From Ophiostoma sp. CBS 140.51 (taxonomy: Eukaryota; Ascomycota; Sordariomycetes; Ophiostomatales; Ophiostomataceae): 23,218 nucleotides of DNA. Below, one piece after another: positions 9,713 to 20,398 of this stretch; the stretch's first letter is position 1, and the number at the start of each line of letters is the position of its first letter. The notes beneath the pieces were generated by a model. That model ran no database searches and was not told the origin of the DNA. It worked only from the letters and a program-made list of their open reading frames with translations. The position numbers were made by a program, and so were the translations under genes. The stretch spans positions 1 to 23,218 of the forward strand of contig JANSLP010000432.1 of the NCBI GenBank assembly GCA_029298735.1, given 5' to 3'.

Positions 9713-10927
9713 CTACTTTTGCGCTGCCGCCGCCTCCTCCACCGCGACAAGGCTGTCCACAGTGTCCATGATGGTCTCATACGACGGCCTTGGCCGCCAT
9801 CCCAGCTGGTCCCTAGCTCTCGCATTGTTTGTATTGCGTACTGGACCCAACATTGGCGGCAACTCTTTACTGCCGCCTCCACTGACTAGCGATGCCGCTT
9901 TCGACATCCAATTGGGTACACTGACCGACGGCACTTTCCGCTCTTTCGCCAGCTGTGGCCGCTCTTTCCGGATAGCCAGTGCAATGCCTGATAATGATGT
10001 TGGTCTTCCGTCAGAAGCAGCCAAGAACCGCTGACCACTTGAGCTCTCGTCTGACGCCGTCATGGCTAGCACATGCAGGTCGGCTAAGTCGCGAACATCA
10101 ACCATACCCAAGTGGAGGTCCGGAAGGGCAGACCATGTGCCGTCGAGAAGACGTGCAATGGCACTCGGCGTGGAAGATGACTGCAGGCCAGACAGTACTG
10201 GGCCATAGATGCCCACCGGATTGAGGACGACCAGTTGCATCTTGTTCCCGTGACGGCCGCTGCCGACAGGCAGACTCTGGACGTACTCCCAGGCGGCGCG
10301 CTCTGCCTGGAGTAGACTGCGATGGCATGCCGGCAACGAACTGTTGTCGATTGACCAGTCGTTCTCGGTAAAGACTCGGTTTGCGTCTGGTGGATGGCCG
10401 TAACCGATGGTGGCAAATGACGAGGTCAGGACGACACGGTCGATAACAGCTTCGTGCGCTGCACCGAGGACGCGCAGGACGCTCTCCTTGGGCGCATCAT
10501 CGTCGGTCATATCGTGGTGAACATAGGTGCAGCCTTTCATCGCATCAGACCAGCCGTTGTCGGAGGTAAGGTCAGCCTCGAAGAAGCGCAGCCGACGGAG
10601 ATGGCTGTCGGCGTCGGCATCGACGGTGCCGGCTGCCGTCAGGGCCGCTGCCAAACCTTTGCGCACCTTGGCCTCTTGTGCGAGATTGTTGACAGTTGTG
10701 CGGACAGTGTAGCCAGCAGTCAAAAGCTGGAGGATGAGGTGCGATGCGATAAACCCTTGGCCGCCAGTGACGAGGACGAACGTTGAAGCATTTGGGTTGG
10801 GGGTGGCAGGTTCGCCGGCTGGATGAACCTCCGCGTTGTCTGCGGGCGGCTCTTCAGGCGGATGTGCTTTGAATGCGGTGGGCGCACTTCCTCCCGGGTG
10901 GTCTTGATTGCCTGGCGCTGTTGACAT
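9713..10927 (-). CDS. Atypical extended SDR (NAD-dependent epimerase/reductase-like)
   Basis: A single-exon protein of 404 residues. The first 48 residues are Pro/Ala-rich and look disordered; there is no later Met before the Rossmann fold, so the start at 10927 is the only choice. The dinucleotide motif TGGQGFIAS lies at 54-62, the acidic ADLTSD segment at 118-123, the catalytic-Ser motif VLTSS at 166-170, and NPVGIYGP at 236-243. These place it with dihydroflavonol/aldehyde-reductase-type extended SDRs. Where that family has Tyr-x-x-x-Lys ahead of AERAAW, this protein has Cys201 and Leu205. The loop after YVHH (residues 135-138) also appears shortened, lacking the usual ASPF stretch. Cofactor binding looks preserved but normal reductase chemistry is doubtful. 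It is divergent from the MDR oxidoreductase gene across a 1.18 kb gap. Confidence 0.85.
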   Translation of the reverse strand: MSTAPGNQDHPGGSAPTAFKAHPPEEPPADNAEVHPAGEPATPNPNASTFVLVTGGQGFIASHLILQLLTAGYTVRTTVNNLAQEAKVRKGLAAALTAAGTVDADADSHLRRLRFFEADLTSDNGWSDAMKGCTYVHHDMTDDDAPKESVLRVLGAAHEAVIDRVVLTSSFATIGYGHPPDANRVFTENDWSIDNSSLPACHRSLLQAERAAWEYVQSLPVGSGRHGNKMQLVVLNPVGIYGPVLSGLQSSSTPSAIARLLDGTWSALPDLHLGMVDVRDLADLHVLAMTASDESSSGQRFLAASDGRPTSLSGIALAIRKERPQLAKERKVPSVSVPNWMSKAASLVSGGGSKELPPMLGPVRNTNNARARDQLGWRPRPSYETIMDTVDSLVAVEEAAAAQK

Positions 10928-12107
10928 GTCAATCGCAAGTGCTGATGAGAATTATGTGAACCTGGACAGTTTGTAACGACGAAGCATCTCGGATTCCATT
11001 TACGCCATTACTTACGCCTTGTGCATAACCCTGGTGCCTGAAAGGATTACGCCTGCGCACAGTTGACAGGATCTGTGCGCTTACCTACAACGAGTTAGCA
11101 GGCGACTTGACTACGACCTCAGCCGCAACCACGAAAAGTCTCTTGACAACACATCCTGAGCCCGCCAGTCAACAGCCTCAGTTCAAGGTCGTTATCGACA
11201 GTGGCATGTTGAGTCCCGGATTACCATAAAGGGCAATTATTTCACAGGAGTATTTCAATGCTGGTCTTTGCGTAAGAAAACAAGCACGCCCTGCGGCTTA
11301 CATGAATCCGTGGAATTAGGTCATCATTTCAACGATCATCTTATCAAAGTGACTGCACGTGTATTGTGGAGGATCTTGTCGTCAAGAAGATGAATAAGCT
11401 GGGCTGTGTTGATCGAAAGATAATGCATGTTGGTATTCCCGTTGAGGTGCCAGAAGTTCTGTTTCTGAAACGGGTAAATCGTCCAACCGCCACCGAATCT
11501 GCCAAGTGCCAATGGTAGCCACCATAAGGCGGAAGCTTGTCTGACCCGACAGCCACGCGGAAAATGGGATAACAGGATAAAGTGTGGGGGGAAATGTTTT
11601 ACCACGGCCACTACACATCACTGTGACTAATCCTGAGATGAGGAAGTTGAAATAAGGTAGGAAAATAAAAATAAAAATAAAGTTCTTAGCGGCCCATTTT
11701 CCAAGTCAGCCCTGGGACATTTCACACCCGGAGAGCTTACAAATTGCGGGTAGCCCATCGCGTGTTAGGAAGACTGTGCTGATAAGCCGCTGTAAGGCGG
11801 GGAAAAGGGGGGGAAGCACCACATATCGTTCTGTTGGGGCTCTGTGCATTTAGCGATTCCACCATTCCGCGTCCACAGCCAAGCAAAACGTCATTCGTCA
11901 TCCAGTCTATGACCGGCGGTGATAGTATTGTCCTATCCAGTAATCTGATAGCTTGTCATCTAATTTGAAGCTCTCACAGATAGATATAAAGACAACTCTT
12001 GGTATTCACTTTCAAAATACAAAGACAAGAAAATCAAACACAGACCAAACAAGCATCACTACTCACACGCCACATTACACTCAAACATCCAACACATCTC
12101 ACTCACC
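10928..12107. other. Shared divergent promoter region
   Basis: This lies between the SDR gene (minus) and the MDR oxidoreductase gene (plus). It contains a short A4-5T repeat at about 11661-11682, a G-rich tract at 11796-11814 that includes GCGGGG (11797-11802, matching the loose CreA consensus SYGGRG), and a TATA-type element before the rightward gene. The small minus-strand frames at 11336-11621 are not credible genes. Confidence 0.55.
11983..11991 (+). promoter_or_regulatory. TATA-like element of the MDR oxidoreductase gene
   Basis: GATATAAAG lies about 120 bp upstream of the ATG at 12108 and is followed by an A/C-rich leader typical of highly expressed fungal genes. The call rests on motif and spacing only. 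Confidence 0.5.
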
Positions 12108-13250
12108 ATGAAGGAAGCTATTGTTGCCAAGGGTACGTCTCTCACCTGACATCTCACAGCTATATCACAGCTATCTCACGCACTAACACTTCTAGGCCTC
12201 ATTGTCGACATTGTTGACTCTCCCGTCCCAGAGGTGGGCCCAGACGATGTCCTCATCAAGATTGCCGTCACGGGCACCAACCCCAAGGACTGGAAGCGGC
12301 CCGAAGATTCAGGTTACAAGGGCAACCAGGGCGATGATATGGCCGGCACAGTCGAGAAAGTCGGCGCCAATGTCCGCGAGTTCCACCCGGGCGACCGCGT
12401 CGCTGGTTTCCATGTCATGATGGCCCCTGGTGGGTCGTATGCCGAGTATGGCGTGGCGCCCCAGCACACCACTTTCCACATTCCTGACAACGTGTCGTTT
12501 GAAGAGGCGGCTACCGTCCCCTTGGTCGCTCTGACATCCGCCTTTGCATTGTATCGTGAGCTCGGCCTCCCGCCACCGTGGCGCCCGCGGGCCGACACGG
12601 ATGCCCCTTTGCCTCTGGTGATTTACGGCGCCTCCACAGCTGTTGGTACTTTCGCCATCCAGCTCGCCCGCCGCAGTAATGTGCACCCGATTATTGGTAT
12701 CGTCGGCAAGTCCAAAGACTTTGTGCTCAACCTACTGGGCGATGGCGTGGACAAGTACGGCGACGCCGTTGTTGACTACCGGCAGAGCGAGGAGGGAATC
12801 ATCAAGGACGTGCAGGCCGCAGTGGCTGCGTCAGCCAAGCACTACCCCGACCACAAGGGTGCCATTCCCATCACCCGTGCATACGACCCCATGTCCTATG
12901 ATGGTGGCTATGTCACCCTCGCCAAGATCTTGGAGGGCGACGATGCCCGCCTGGCTACAATTGCGCCGCGGCACGACTACAAGGAGCTCGAGGGCCGTGT
13001 TCCGCCTCTGTACCTGGGCAAGACGTTTGTTGGCATGGCCCACGGCGAACGTGCTGCCGATCGGGATCTGGCGTACGTGTTCTCTCGCTACTTAGGACGC
13101 GGTCTGGGCGAAGGGTGGCTCAAGGGGCATCCTCATGAGGTCGTTCCGGGTGGTCTGAATGGCATCGGCAAGGCACTGAACGACTTGAAGGATGGCAAGG
13201 CACATGGTGTTAAATATGTTCTGCGCATTGCAGAGACAGAGGGTCTGTAG
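12108..13250 (+). CDS. Zinc-free MDR oxidoreductase (quinone/enoyl reductase-like, ToxD type)
   Basis: Two exons: 12108-12132 and 12196-13250, giving 359 residues. The 63-nt intron has donor GTACGT, branch CACTAAC and acceptor TCTAG. The short first exon supplies MKEAIVAKG, the usual first strand of this family, so the annotated start is well supported. The N-terminal GroES-like domain covers about 1-130, with GDRVAGF at 74-80 and EEAATVPL at 111-118. The NADPH-binding Rossmann fold carries YGASTAVG at 152-159. Catalytic and structural zinc cysteines are absent, as in quinone oxidoreductase and enoyl-reductase members. The family reduces quinones, enones or polyketide intermediates with NADPH. 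No polyketide synthase is nearby, so a detoxifying or general reductase role is more likely than pathway-specific enoyl reduction. Confidence 0.92.
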
Positions 13251-13489
13251 GGATGCAGATAAAGGTTTTCTTTTTCTTTCTGTTATGATACATATCTCCC
13301 TAGTTTAAGATTTTGCAATGATATTTGGTGGTGCAATTTTGAAACAAAATGAAAATTTGAGTGAAGCACTCTTCTACAAAGGTTCATGTTTCGGTATGAA
13401 AGACGGAATTGTAGTTGGAACATCCGGCCCTCTCAATTGTCAGTCAATTAGGCGAGACACATGATAAGAAGGCGTGCCGAGAACGACGT

Positions 13490-14423
13490 CTATTTGCTCT
13501 CGCTTGACTCGGTCGGAGTGCCAGTCTCAATGTCATTGCCGTTGCTGTTGTGACCGTTGTTGCTGTGGCCGTTGACATTGTCCTCCTGGGGGCCAATAGC
13601 ATACACCGGGTTCGGCCCGTGAAGACGCTCTTCATCACGCGCCGCCAGCCATAGGTACGCCCCATCAACAATCAGCTGTACCACAAAGGTGAAGCCAATC
13701 ACAAAGAAGGCGAAAGCACCGTTGTATGCGAGCGCACCGGACTTGACTGTGTGGATGCCTGTGGCAAAGGCAAAGATGATGGGCATCACCACATTGACAA
13801 TGACCAGCTCCTTGGGGAAGAGTGGACGCTCGCGATTGTCGAGGACAATGGCATAGGCAAAGGAAAAGTTTTGCACCATAAATGTCGGCCAAGGCATAAG
13901 GGCGACGATCCACTGCCATGCGCAGCAGGTAAGTAAAATGCCGCAAATATGATGGAAAGGGAGTACTCACGAAAAAGTCATTGAGAGCCAGAGTGATTTC
14001 TGCCGGCCTCTCTGGACGGTACGACGTAATGGCCAACACGATGCCGGGCAGCATAAAGGTCCAGATACCGGCAGCGGCAGCGGCCAGTTGAAGTTGGTGG
14101 ATCATGTACGGCAGACGAGGGATACGGCGGATCTGGTACGAGATGGCGGCTGAGAAGGGTAGGTAGAAGCCGCCCGAGATCATGAGAAGGGCAGCACCGG
14201 CACGGATACGTGTGATATGGTCACGGTAGAACGTGGCCAGGGTTTCCGCGTCCCACTCCGGGTTGGTCGGCGGGATAAAGTCCGCAACCACAAAGGCAAT
14301 AATGAACATGACGCCAGACACGCCGCCGCAGATGCCGCCCAGCTGTTGGACGGCCGTGTTGCTCATGAGCCATGACTCGGCCATGCGAGCCGAGATGCGC
14401 GTGAGAAAGCTGTTGAGTCCCAT
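13490..14423 (-). CDS. Multi-pass integral membrane protein
   Basis: Two exons: 13971-14423 and 13490-13912, giving 291 residues. The 58-nt intron has donor GTGAGT and acceptor GGCAG and keeps phase 0, joining LNDFF to WIVALMPW. Several hydrophobic spans are visible: about 30-48 (GVMFIIAFVVADF), 75-95, 115-140, 152-170, 185-205 and 215-235. The tail (about 245-290) is Asn/Gly/His/Ser-rich, polar and probably cytosolic. It resembles uncharacterised fungal integral membrane proteins; I recognise no transport or enzyme motif. The start at 14423 gives a short amphipathic leader before the first span. A TATA-like ATAAATAT (minus strand, 14525-14534) lies about 105 bp upstream. Confidence 0.85.
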
Positions 14424-15311
14424 TGTGGTACTTGTATTTCTGAAAGTCGTTGAAGTTTTGTGTGTTTGTTGACGACAGTGTTGATGATAGACATCTCAGA
14501 ACAGAGCACAGAAGCTAACGCGGCCATATTTATGCTTATTGCTAGATTTAGTCGGAAAACACAGCCGCTCACGTTCCAATATTTACATCCACGATATCCG
14601 ATGTAGTAGAGGAAGGTCAAGCGATAAGCACAAAATACGACCTTGTGTCGGCACATCTTGGTTCGAGTTAGGGCTACCCCAGGTTGTCAACTCGAAGCTC
14701 GGAGCCGAGTTTCTCTGTTTAGGCAAGGCGCCCCGCGCAATGTTGCTAGCAGCATTCACCGAGATAGTTGCAGATCTTTCCCTTTTTTTTCAATGGGAAT
14801 CGTCTCATAAAATAGAAAATAATGGAGTGTTATGTCTTCAAGTTTCGGCAATTGCTGATTCGATCGGGCCTGTGTTGTCGTGGTTAAGATGTAAATCTCT
14901 TTGTGTTTCTCCCACAGCGCCGCATTGCCGACAGCTTAGTGACCAGCAGCAAGTTGAACGCGTTCGAATCTTTTACATCTCACATCGGAAATCATCCCCG
15001 CAAAACATCTGTGCATATCCGGGGTACATGGTGAGAAGGAGGGCAGTCAGCCGTGATGTAACCTTGGTACGAATTGCCGACTCATACCCAGATAGTCAAT
15101 AAATATTGGCGAAAGTATATTCATTCTTTGACAAGGCACTCAATTCAAGCAGACCAAAAAAGATGTTTCTTTTTAAGGGAGGATAAGTACTATTATGTAC
15201 TTTTCACCGCATGTACATCAAAGATGGAGAGTTGGCTGCAGTATAGATCTACAGATATAACGAGTAGCGGACGCGCTGTCTCTTAACGAACTTCCGCGAC
15301 AGGTAACAAGC
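14424..15311. other. Intergenic stretch upstream of the membrane-protein gene
   Basis: This holds the promoter of the minus-strand membrane protein on its left side and the 3' flank of the sugar transporter on its right. A plus-strand frame at 14539-15102 is open but begins with TTG, has Cys/His/Ser/Arg-rich random composition and no motif. Nothing else is recognised. Confidence 0.6.
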
Positions 15312-17094
15312 TTAGTTTACATGCTCGATATCGGCAAGAGCAACAGCCTTTGGTGCCTCACCTTCGGCGTTTGCAGAAAGATCGACCTTGGTGGCTGCGG
15401 ATGATTAGCAATGTACGAGAATAATAATACAGGCTCGGGGTCACTTACAAGAAAACTTGCGTGCGGGAACACGGCTCTCAAACAGGAACTCAATCTCTTC
15501 GAGCGAGCGACCGGCCGGCTCGGGCAGCAGGAAGAAGACCCAAGCGACAGCTGCAAGTGTCAAGCTGCCATAGATAAAGCCAACACGAGTCTGCAGGTTG
15601 GCGGCGTCGGCGTTGAACAGATAGGGGAACACGAAGCTGACAAGCCAGTTGAAGAACCAGTTGGTGGAGGTCGACAGCGTCATGAGCTTGTTGCGGTTGT
15701 GGCCCGTGGCAATTTCAGAGCAGACGACCCAGACAGTAGGACCCCAGCCGAAGCTGAAGAAGATCATGTAGACAAAGACCATGGCGACGACAGTACGACT
15801 GGCGGCGAGGGTTGGGTTGGCTTCCTGGAGGTTGAGGCCGACACCGGCCATGATCATGAGAGCAGCAGCCATGGGGATACCGGAAATCAACAAGAAAGGA
15901 CGACGGCCCATCTTTTCGATACCATACTGGCTGATCCACGTGGCGGGGATGCCGACGACGTAGAGCGTGACCTGGATGATGAAGGGGTTCTGTTTCTGTC
16001 AGTAGTAATTTCAGGCGAGCAATAAGCGTATAGAAAAATAGCACGTACCTCAATGCCGATGACAGTGAAGAAGTAGGGGCCGTAACCGGTGATGAAGTTG
16101 ATGCCTGTGCCCTGTTGCAGGGCTATAAATTTGTTAGACTTCGTGTAGACAACAATGGACGACGTATGATTTCAACTCACCCTGAAGAGCACATCCGAGA
16201 TAGGCCTTGCGCAGCTCCACGGAACTCTTAATGATGCTCTTCCACGAGCTGCCCTCGCCGGCCAGCGACTCCTGGTGCAGCATCTGCACAATAGCCTGGG
16301 CATCAGCTTGGACATCGGCATCAGGGCCCTTGAGACGACGCAGGGCCGCAGTGCAGTCGTCGATGCGGTTCTTGGCTGCAAGCCAGCGAGGTGACTCAGG
16401 GCAGAACAGAAGCAGACCAGACGACAGGATAATGGGGAAGATGTACTGCACAGCCATGGGGATGCGGAAGGCGCCAGTGTCGGTACGCTCCTTGGTGGAA
16501 TAGTCGACACAGACACCAATAATCAGACCCAGGCCAATGTTGAACTGGTACATGCTGACAATGGCGCCACGAACGCGAGCTGGGGCACAGTCGGCCAGAT
16601 ACAAGGGCACAAAGTTGGAGATGAGGCCGACAGCGTAGCCCAGGACCAGACGACCAGCAATCAAAAGACCCAGAGCAGTACCGGCGACCTGGAGGGTGGT
16701 GCCGATGACGACGATGATACAGGCCAGCAGCAGGCCACCCTTTAAACCAATGGACTGGCCGATCCAAAAAGCCGTGACAGCGCCGACAAACTCGCCAACG
16801 TTGATGATGGATGTGACGAGGGACTGACGGGACGCTGAGACGACCATGGCACCCGTGGCGGCATCAAAGGTGCCATAGTGTTCGGCAAACGCGTCCATCA
16901 CGAGGATACCTTGGGGAGGAAAGAGGCGTTAGACAACGTATGTATGGAGAGACGGGTGGATGGACGAGTATTGACATACCTGAAAAGTAACTCGTGTCAT
17001 AGCCAAACTGGAAGGCACCCATAGCGGCGATGAGACAGATGACAATGGCTCGCCATTGGCTCAGGATGGACTCCGTGGGAGGTGAGGCTGCCAT
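15312..17094 (-). CDS. MFS sugar transporter
   Basis: Five exons: 16980-17094, 16181-16909, 16049-16122, 15449-15989 and 15312-15394, giving 513 residues. The introns are 70, 58, 59 and 54 nt with donors GTATGT, GTGAGT, GTACGT and GTAAGT. Sugar-porter signatures are present in order: GYDTSYFSG (31-39), GRLVLGYAVG (124-133), PESPRW (209-214), QQGTGIN (284-290), EKMGRR (331-336), FGWGPTVW (387-394) and PEPAGRSLEEI (462-472). The length and twelve-span pattern fit the plasma-membrane hexose/disaccharide/quinate permease family, which moves sugars or related compounds with protons. The substrate cannot be set from sequence. The last exon encodes a polar cytosolic tail. Upstream are a TATA box and two loose CreA-type motifs, so glucose repression is possible. 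Confidence 0.95.
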
Positions 17095-17228
17095 GTTGGA
17101 CGTTGTCGAGGGAATTGCTGATGAGATCTCTGATGATGGGGGTTGATAGGGCTGATGGGGGCCAAGAGAGGATGATCTGGGATTATTGAGGTGCTGGGAT
17201 CGTGAGATGGAAAGGATGCACTCAGCAC

Positions 17229-17237
17229 CTTATATAA
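17229..17237 (-). promoter_or_regulatory. TATA box of the sugar transporter
   Basis: On the minus strand the sequence reads TTATATAAG, about 140 bp upstream of the ATG at 17094. The motif is strong and the spacing is normal for fungal genes. Confidence 0.6.
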
Positions 17238-17371
17238 CCAGCCGACAGATGCTTCTTCAGAAACATCCGACCGATCAACGGCATTGACTTCGGTATCCGA
17301 GGTTGAAGAAGGGGGCAAGGAGGAACGAACGAGCAAACGAACGACTGTCGTTCTGGCCCAGCTTTAGCTTC

Positions 17372-17391
17372 GTGGGGAAGCCTTTCTGGGG
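17372..17391 (+). promoter_or_regulatory. Two adjacent CreA-like sites
   Basis: GTGGGG (17372-17377) and CTGGGG (17386-17391) both match the SYGGRG carbon-catabolite repressor consensus. They lie about 280-300 bp upstream of the transporter start, each followed by AAG. Closely paired sites are typical of functional CreA targets, but the motif is short and common. Confidence 0.3.
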
Positions 17392-18418
17392 AAGAACGTG
17401 GAGGGTCATGCAGAACAGAAAAACGCAACAAAGAAACGAAATACCCCTATGGAAAAGAAGCGAAAAAAGTTGTGCCCGTCGTACAGCCGTTGCAGCTGGC
17501 CGTGAGTGCATGACCCTGGCAGTGTATACACAGTAAGTTTTGTCCAAGGGCGAATTGGACGAAACAGAGTGCAACGCGACGACGTCCGGGGTCTAGAGAA
17601 GGGGGAAATGGGGGAATTACGTGCACTAGCTAGACCATTTACACGAGCCGTCGAAATCGGCCGCTACAGGGATGCAGAATGTGCCGCTCCGCCAAGAACG
17701 GCGAAGATTTGTCGATGCATCTCCACAATTTGCGAAAAAAAAAAAAAAAAGAATAGAGGGAAACTGCGACGGTCGTAACTCGCACCAATACAAGAAGGTC
17801 AGTGCCGAGTTTGGAGTGAGTCTCGAGCAGGTCGGCTGCAAATTATTGAACTGAAAATGGGCTGAAGTAAGGGTCAGTTGACAGCCTTTTGAGAATTTGA
17901 TGCCGCTAAACCTTGTTAGGCCACGACAAAAACGAGCCGAGCGCATGTAGTAAATAGACCGCCTCATAGACACTCACCATCAGATCGTTGGGACGGCATT
18001 TGACGTCGTACTGCCGTACTTCCTGCCGGATATCGGCACATGGCGCATCCCATCTCGCCCTCTTACAGCCGTCTTTTTCTGCCGTTTCTTTTCTTCCGTG
18101 TCTCGCGGTCCAAATACAACAAACCGTGCCACTTCCGAAGCGTTGGCAAATATGACAAAATGCGAAAATGCTATCTTTCAATAACCCTTTTTATTCTCCC
18201 TCGACATCCTACGGGAAATACGCCGACGCGTACTCTTTGTACATACGACCGGCACCCGTGACCAATAATAAAAAGGACGACCAAGCGCCTGCGAGAACGG
18301 CGTCGGCAAGCACATAATTTTCAGACTCTACGATTCTCAGCCCTTTCGATTTTTGCGTCTCCCGATTTCCAAGACTACCCAAACTCGATAGTATCCACAG
18401 ACCGAACAGACTCGCAAC

Positions 18419-20349
18419 ATGTCTCTCCCGCCGACTCAATCCTGTGGCGTTGGGCGTCTTGCACGCCAGGACAGCCCCTCTGTCCAACTACCAACATGGG
18501 AGTCACCAAGCCTTGCACAGACAGTTGTTGGTAGACTATCACCTGTGTCTGGCGACCTCGAGGAGTTTCGTGGCATTCCATACGGCACGGTCTCAGCACG
18601 CTGGGAACAATCGCACATCCGCAACCGTCTGCCTCGCGATGTCTTTGACGCAACACACAACGGCCCCAAATGCATCCAGCCATCCGAACCCAACGACTCT
18701 CGCACCTACCAGGCCTACCTGCCCTTCCCCGGCGATGCAGAGTCTGAGCTTGACTGCTTGAACCTGTTTGTCATTCGGCCCAGCCCGGCCGCTCTGCAGC
18801 GTCATGGAATCGCGCCGTATGCCCGTCTACCGGTTCTCGTCTGGATTCACGGCGGTGCACTCGCCTTTGGTGCCGGCACCGATCCCATGTGGGGTGAGCA
18901 GCCCCCCTGGATGTTTTATACTGGTTTTATCACTAACTGTCGTCAGACCCCTCCGGACTTGTCCTCCGGTCCTTGACGAACGGCACACCCATCATCGCCG
19001 TCGCCATCAACTACCGCCTCAACATCTTTGGCTTTGCCGCCTCGTCCGACATTCTCGCCGCCCAAAACCAAGACCCGACATCCACGGGTGGCCTCAACTT
19101 TGGTATTCGTGACCAAAAGGTGGCCTTGGCATGGGTGTCGCGCAACATCTCTGCGTTTGGCGGTGACCCCGAGTGTATTACAATCGGTGGCCAGTCCGCG
19201 GGTGCCGTGTCGACTCACACGCACCTGAGAGAAGCTACATGTGCTGCTACTTCCCCACTCAGAAAACAGCCCCTGTTCCGTCGTGCCCTTCTGCATTCTG
19301 GTGCACTCGGCACACTGGGTCCGTTGACCTTGGAGAGCTGCGAGTCTGCTTGGCAAGAGCTGTACGAAGCGTTATTCGGACCTGGCAGTTTCAGCCAGAC
19401 TGCCTCTGCACATGAACGTGTTGCCCGCATGCGTCAAGTGCCGGCATCACTTATCCTGCAGGCAGCAAAGTCGATTCACAAGGATGTCTTTCATGTTGTG
19501 TCCGACGGCATCACCACGAACGAGCTGACTTCTTCGCTCGATGCCCCCAGCCACCTGGCCGTGGATATGGGACCAATTGACTTGACTAATCGCCGTGCTC
19601 CATCACCCTCAAAGGGCATTGATGTTTTTCTCGGCGTGACAGACCTGGAGGCCAGCATCTTCTTGCCAAGAGACTATACCTTTGTTGAGATCCAGGCCCT
19701 GTTTGAGGTGGCCTGCCCTAACGCCACTCGCCGCAATGCTATTCTGCAATCCTACGGCCTCACAGAATCTACGACGGAGAAGGAAGTCCAGCACGGCTTG
19801 ATGAAGCTGATGAGCGATGCCATGTTTGAGGTGCCAGTCAGCATCACGAATAAGGCTCTCCGTGCTCAACAAACGTGGGACGCCATTGGCCAGGTCCAGG
19901 CCTTCCATGTCAAGACGGGCAATCCCTTCCCTGGTCCGAGTGCAGGCGTGGCTCACCACTGCGTCGAGCTTGTCTACCTGTTTGGCGCTTTTGAGAGTTA
20001 TCTGGCTGGCGCCGACAAGGGTATCGCTCAGCCATACACCGAGCCAGGCCAAGAAGCAGACACAGGTTTTGTCGGCCAGGTCGACACGGTCGACACGGTC
20101 GAATATAAGCAGACCAACATTGAGTTGAGCCACTCGATGCAGGATACGTGGATCAATTTTATTGTTGCCGATGATTGGAAGGCACCGGGAGGTCCTGATT
20201 CGGTTTTGGTCTATGGAGTGGACCGCAGTTCTGGGTTGGAAAGTACAACCGAGGACCCGGCATGGCAGACACGACGCCAGCGGTGGGAGCTCTTGAGTCA
20301 GGACCCAGAGACAATGTTTAAGCTTTGCGAGGTAATTCGGAGGGGTTGA
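18419..20349 (+). CDS. Type-B carboxylesterase
   Basis: Two exons: 18419-18893 and 18947-20349, giving 625 residues. The 53-nt intron has donor GTGAGC, branch CACTAAC and acceptor GTCAG. Features of the alpha/beta-hydrolase carboxylesterase family are in order: FRGIPYG (50-56), the oxyanion-hole HGG (144-146), the nucleophile elbow GGQSAG with Ser242, a candidate acid Glu393 in GVTDLEAS, and the His in AHHCVEL (His496). The triad therefore looks complete. Gln instead of Glu beside the serine (GQSAG) occurs in fungal members. No signal peptide is evident at the N-terminus, suggesting an intracellular enzyme acting on small esters, though substrate is unknown. It ends 49 bp from the stop of the convergent regulator gene. 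An in-frame 9-bp tandem repeat at 20079-20101 encodes Val-Asp-Thr copies. Confidence 0.93.
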
Positions 20350-20398
20350 AACGATAGCATTGTGTAACAACGACTTCTATAATTTGAATTAATACCGT

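Larger units (their letters stand above)
17095..18418. other. Divergent promoter region, transporter and esterase
   Basis: A 1.3 kb region between two head-to-head genes. It contains a TATA box and CreA-like sites on the transporter side, a 16-17 nt A run at about 17733-17750, and on the esterase side a CCAAT at 18262-18266 about 155 bp before the ATG. Open frames here have no recognisable content. Confidence 0.6.

Noticed and set aside
11336..11621. Three overlapping minus-strand frames of 70-91 codons
   Set aside because: Mutually overlapping, no motif, inside a divergent promoter region.
12309..12686. 125-codon minus-strand frame
   Set aside because: Shadow of the spliced MDR oxidoreductase gene on the opposite strand.
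14660..14670. GGTTCGAGTTA, resembling a tRNA B box
   Set aside because: No matching A box or cloverleaf can be drawn around it.
14539..15102. 187-codon plus-strand frame between the membrane protein and transporter genes
   Set aside because: Begins with TTG; the first in-frame ATG is about 68 codons in. Composition looks random and no domain is recognisable.
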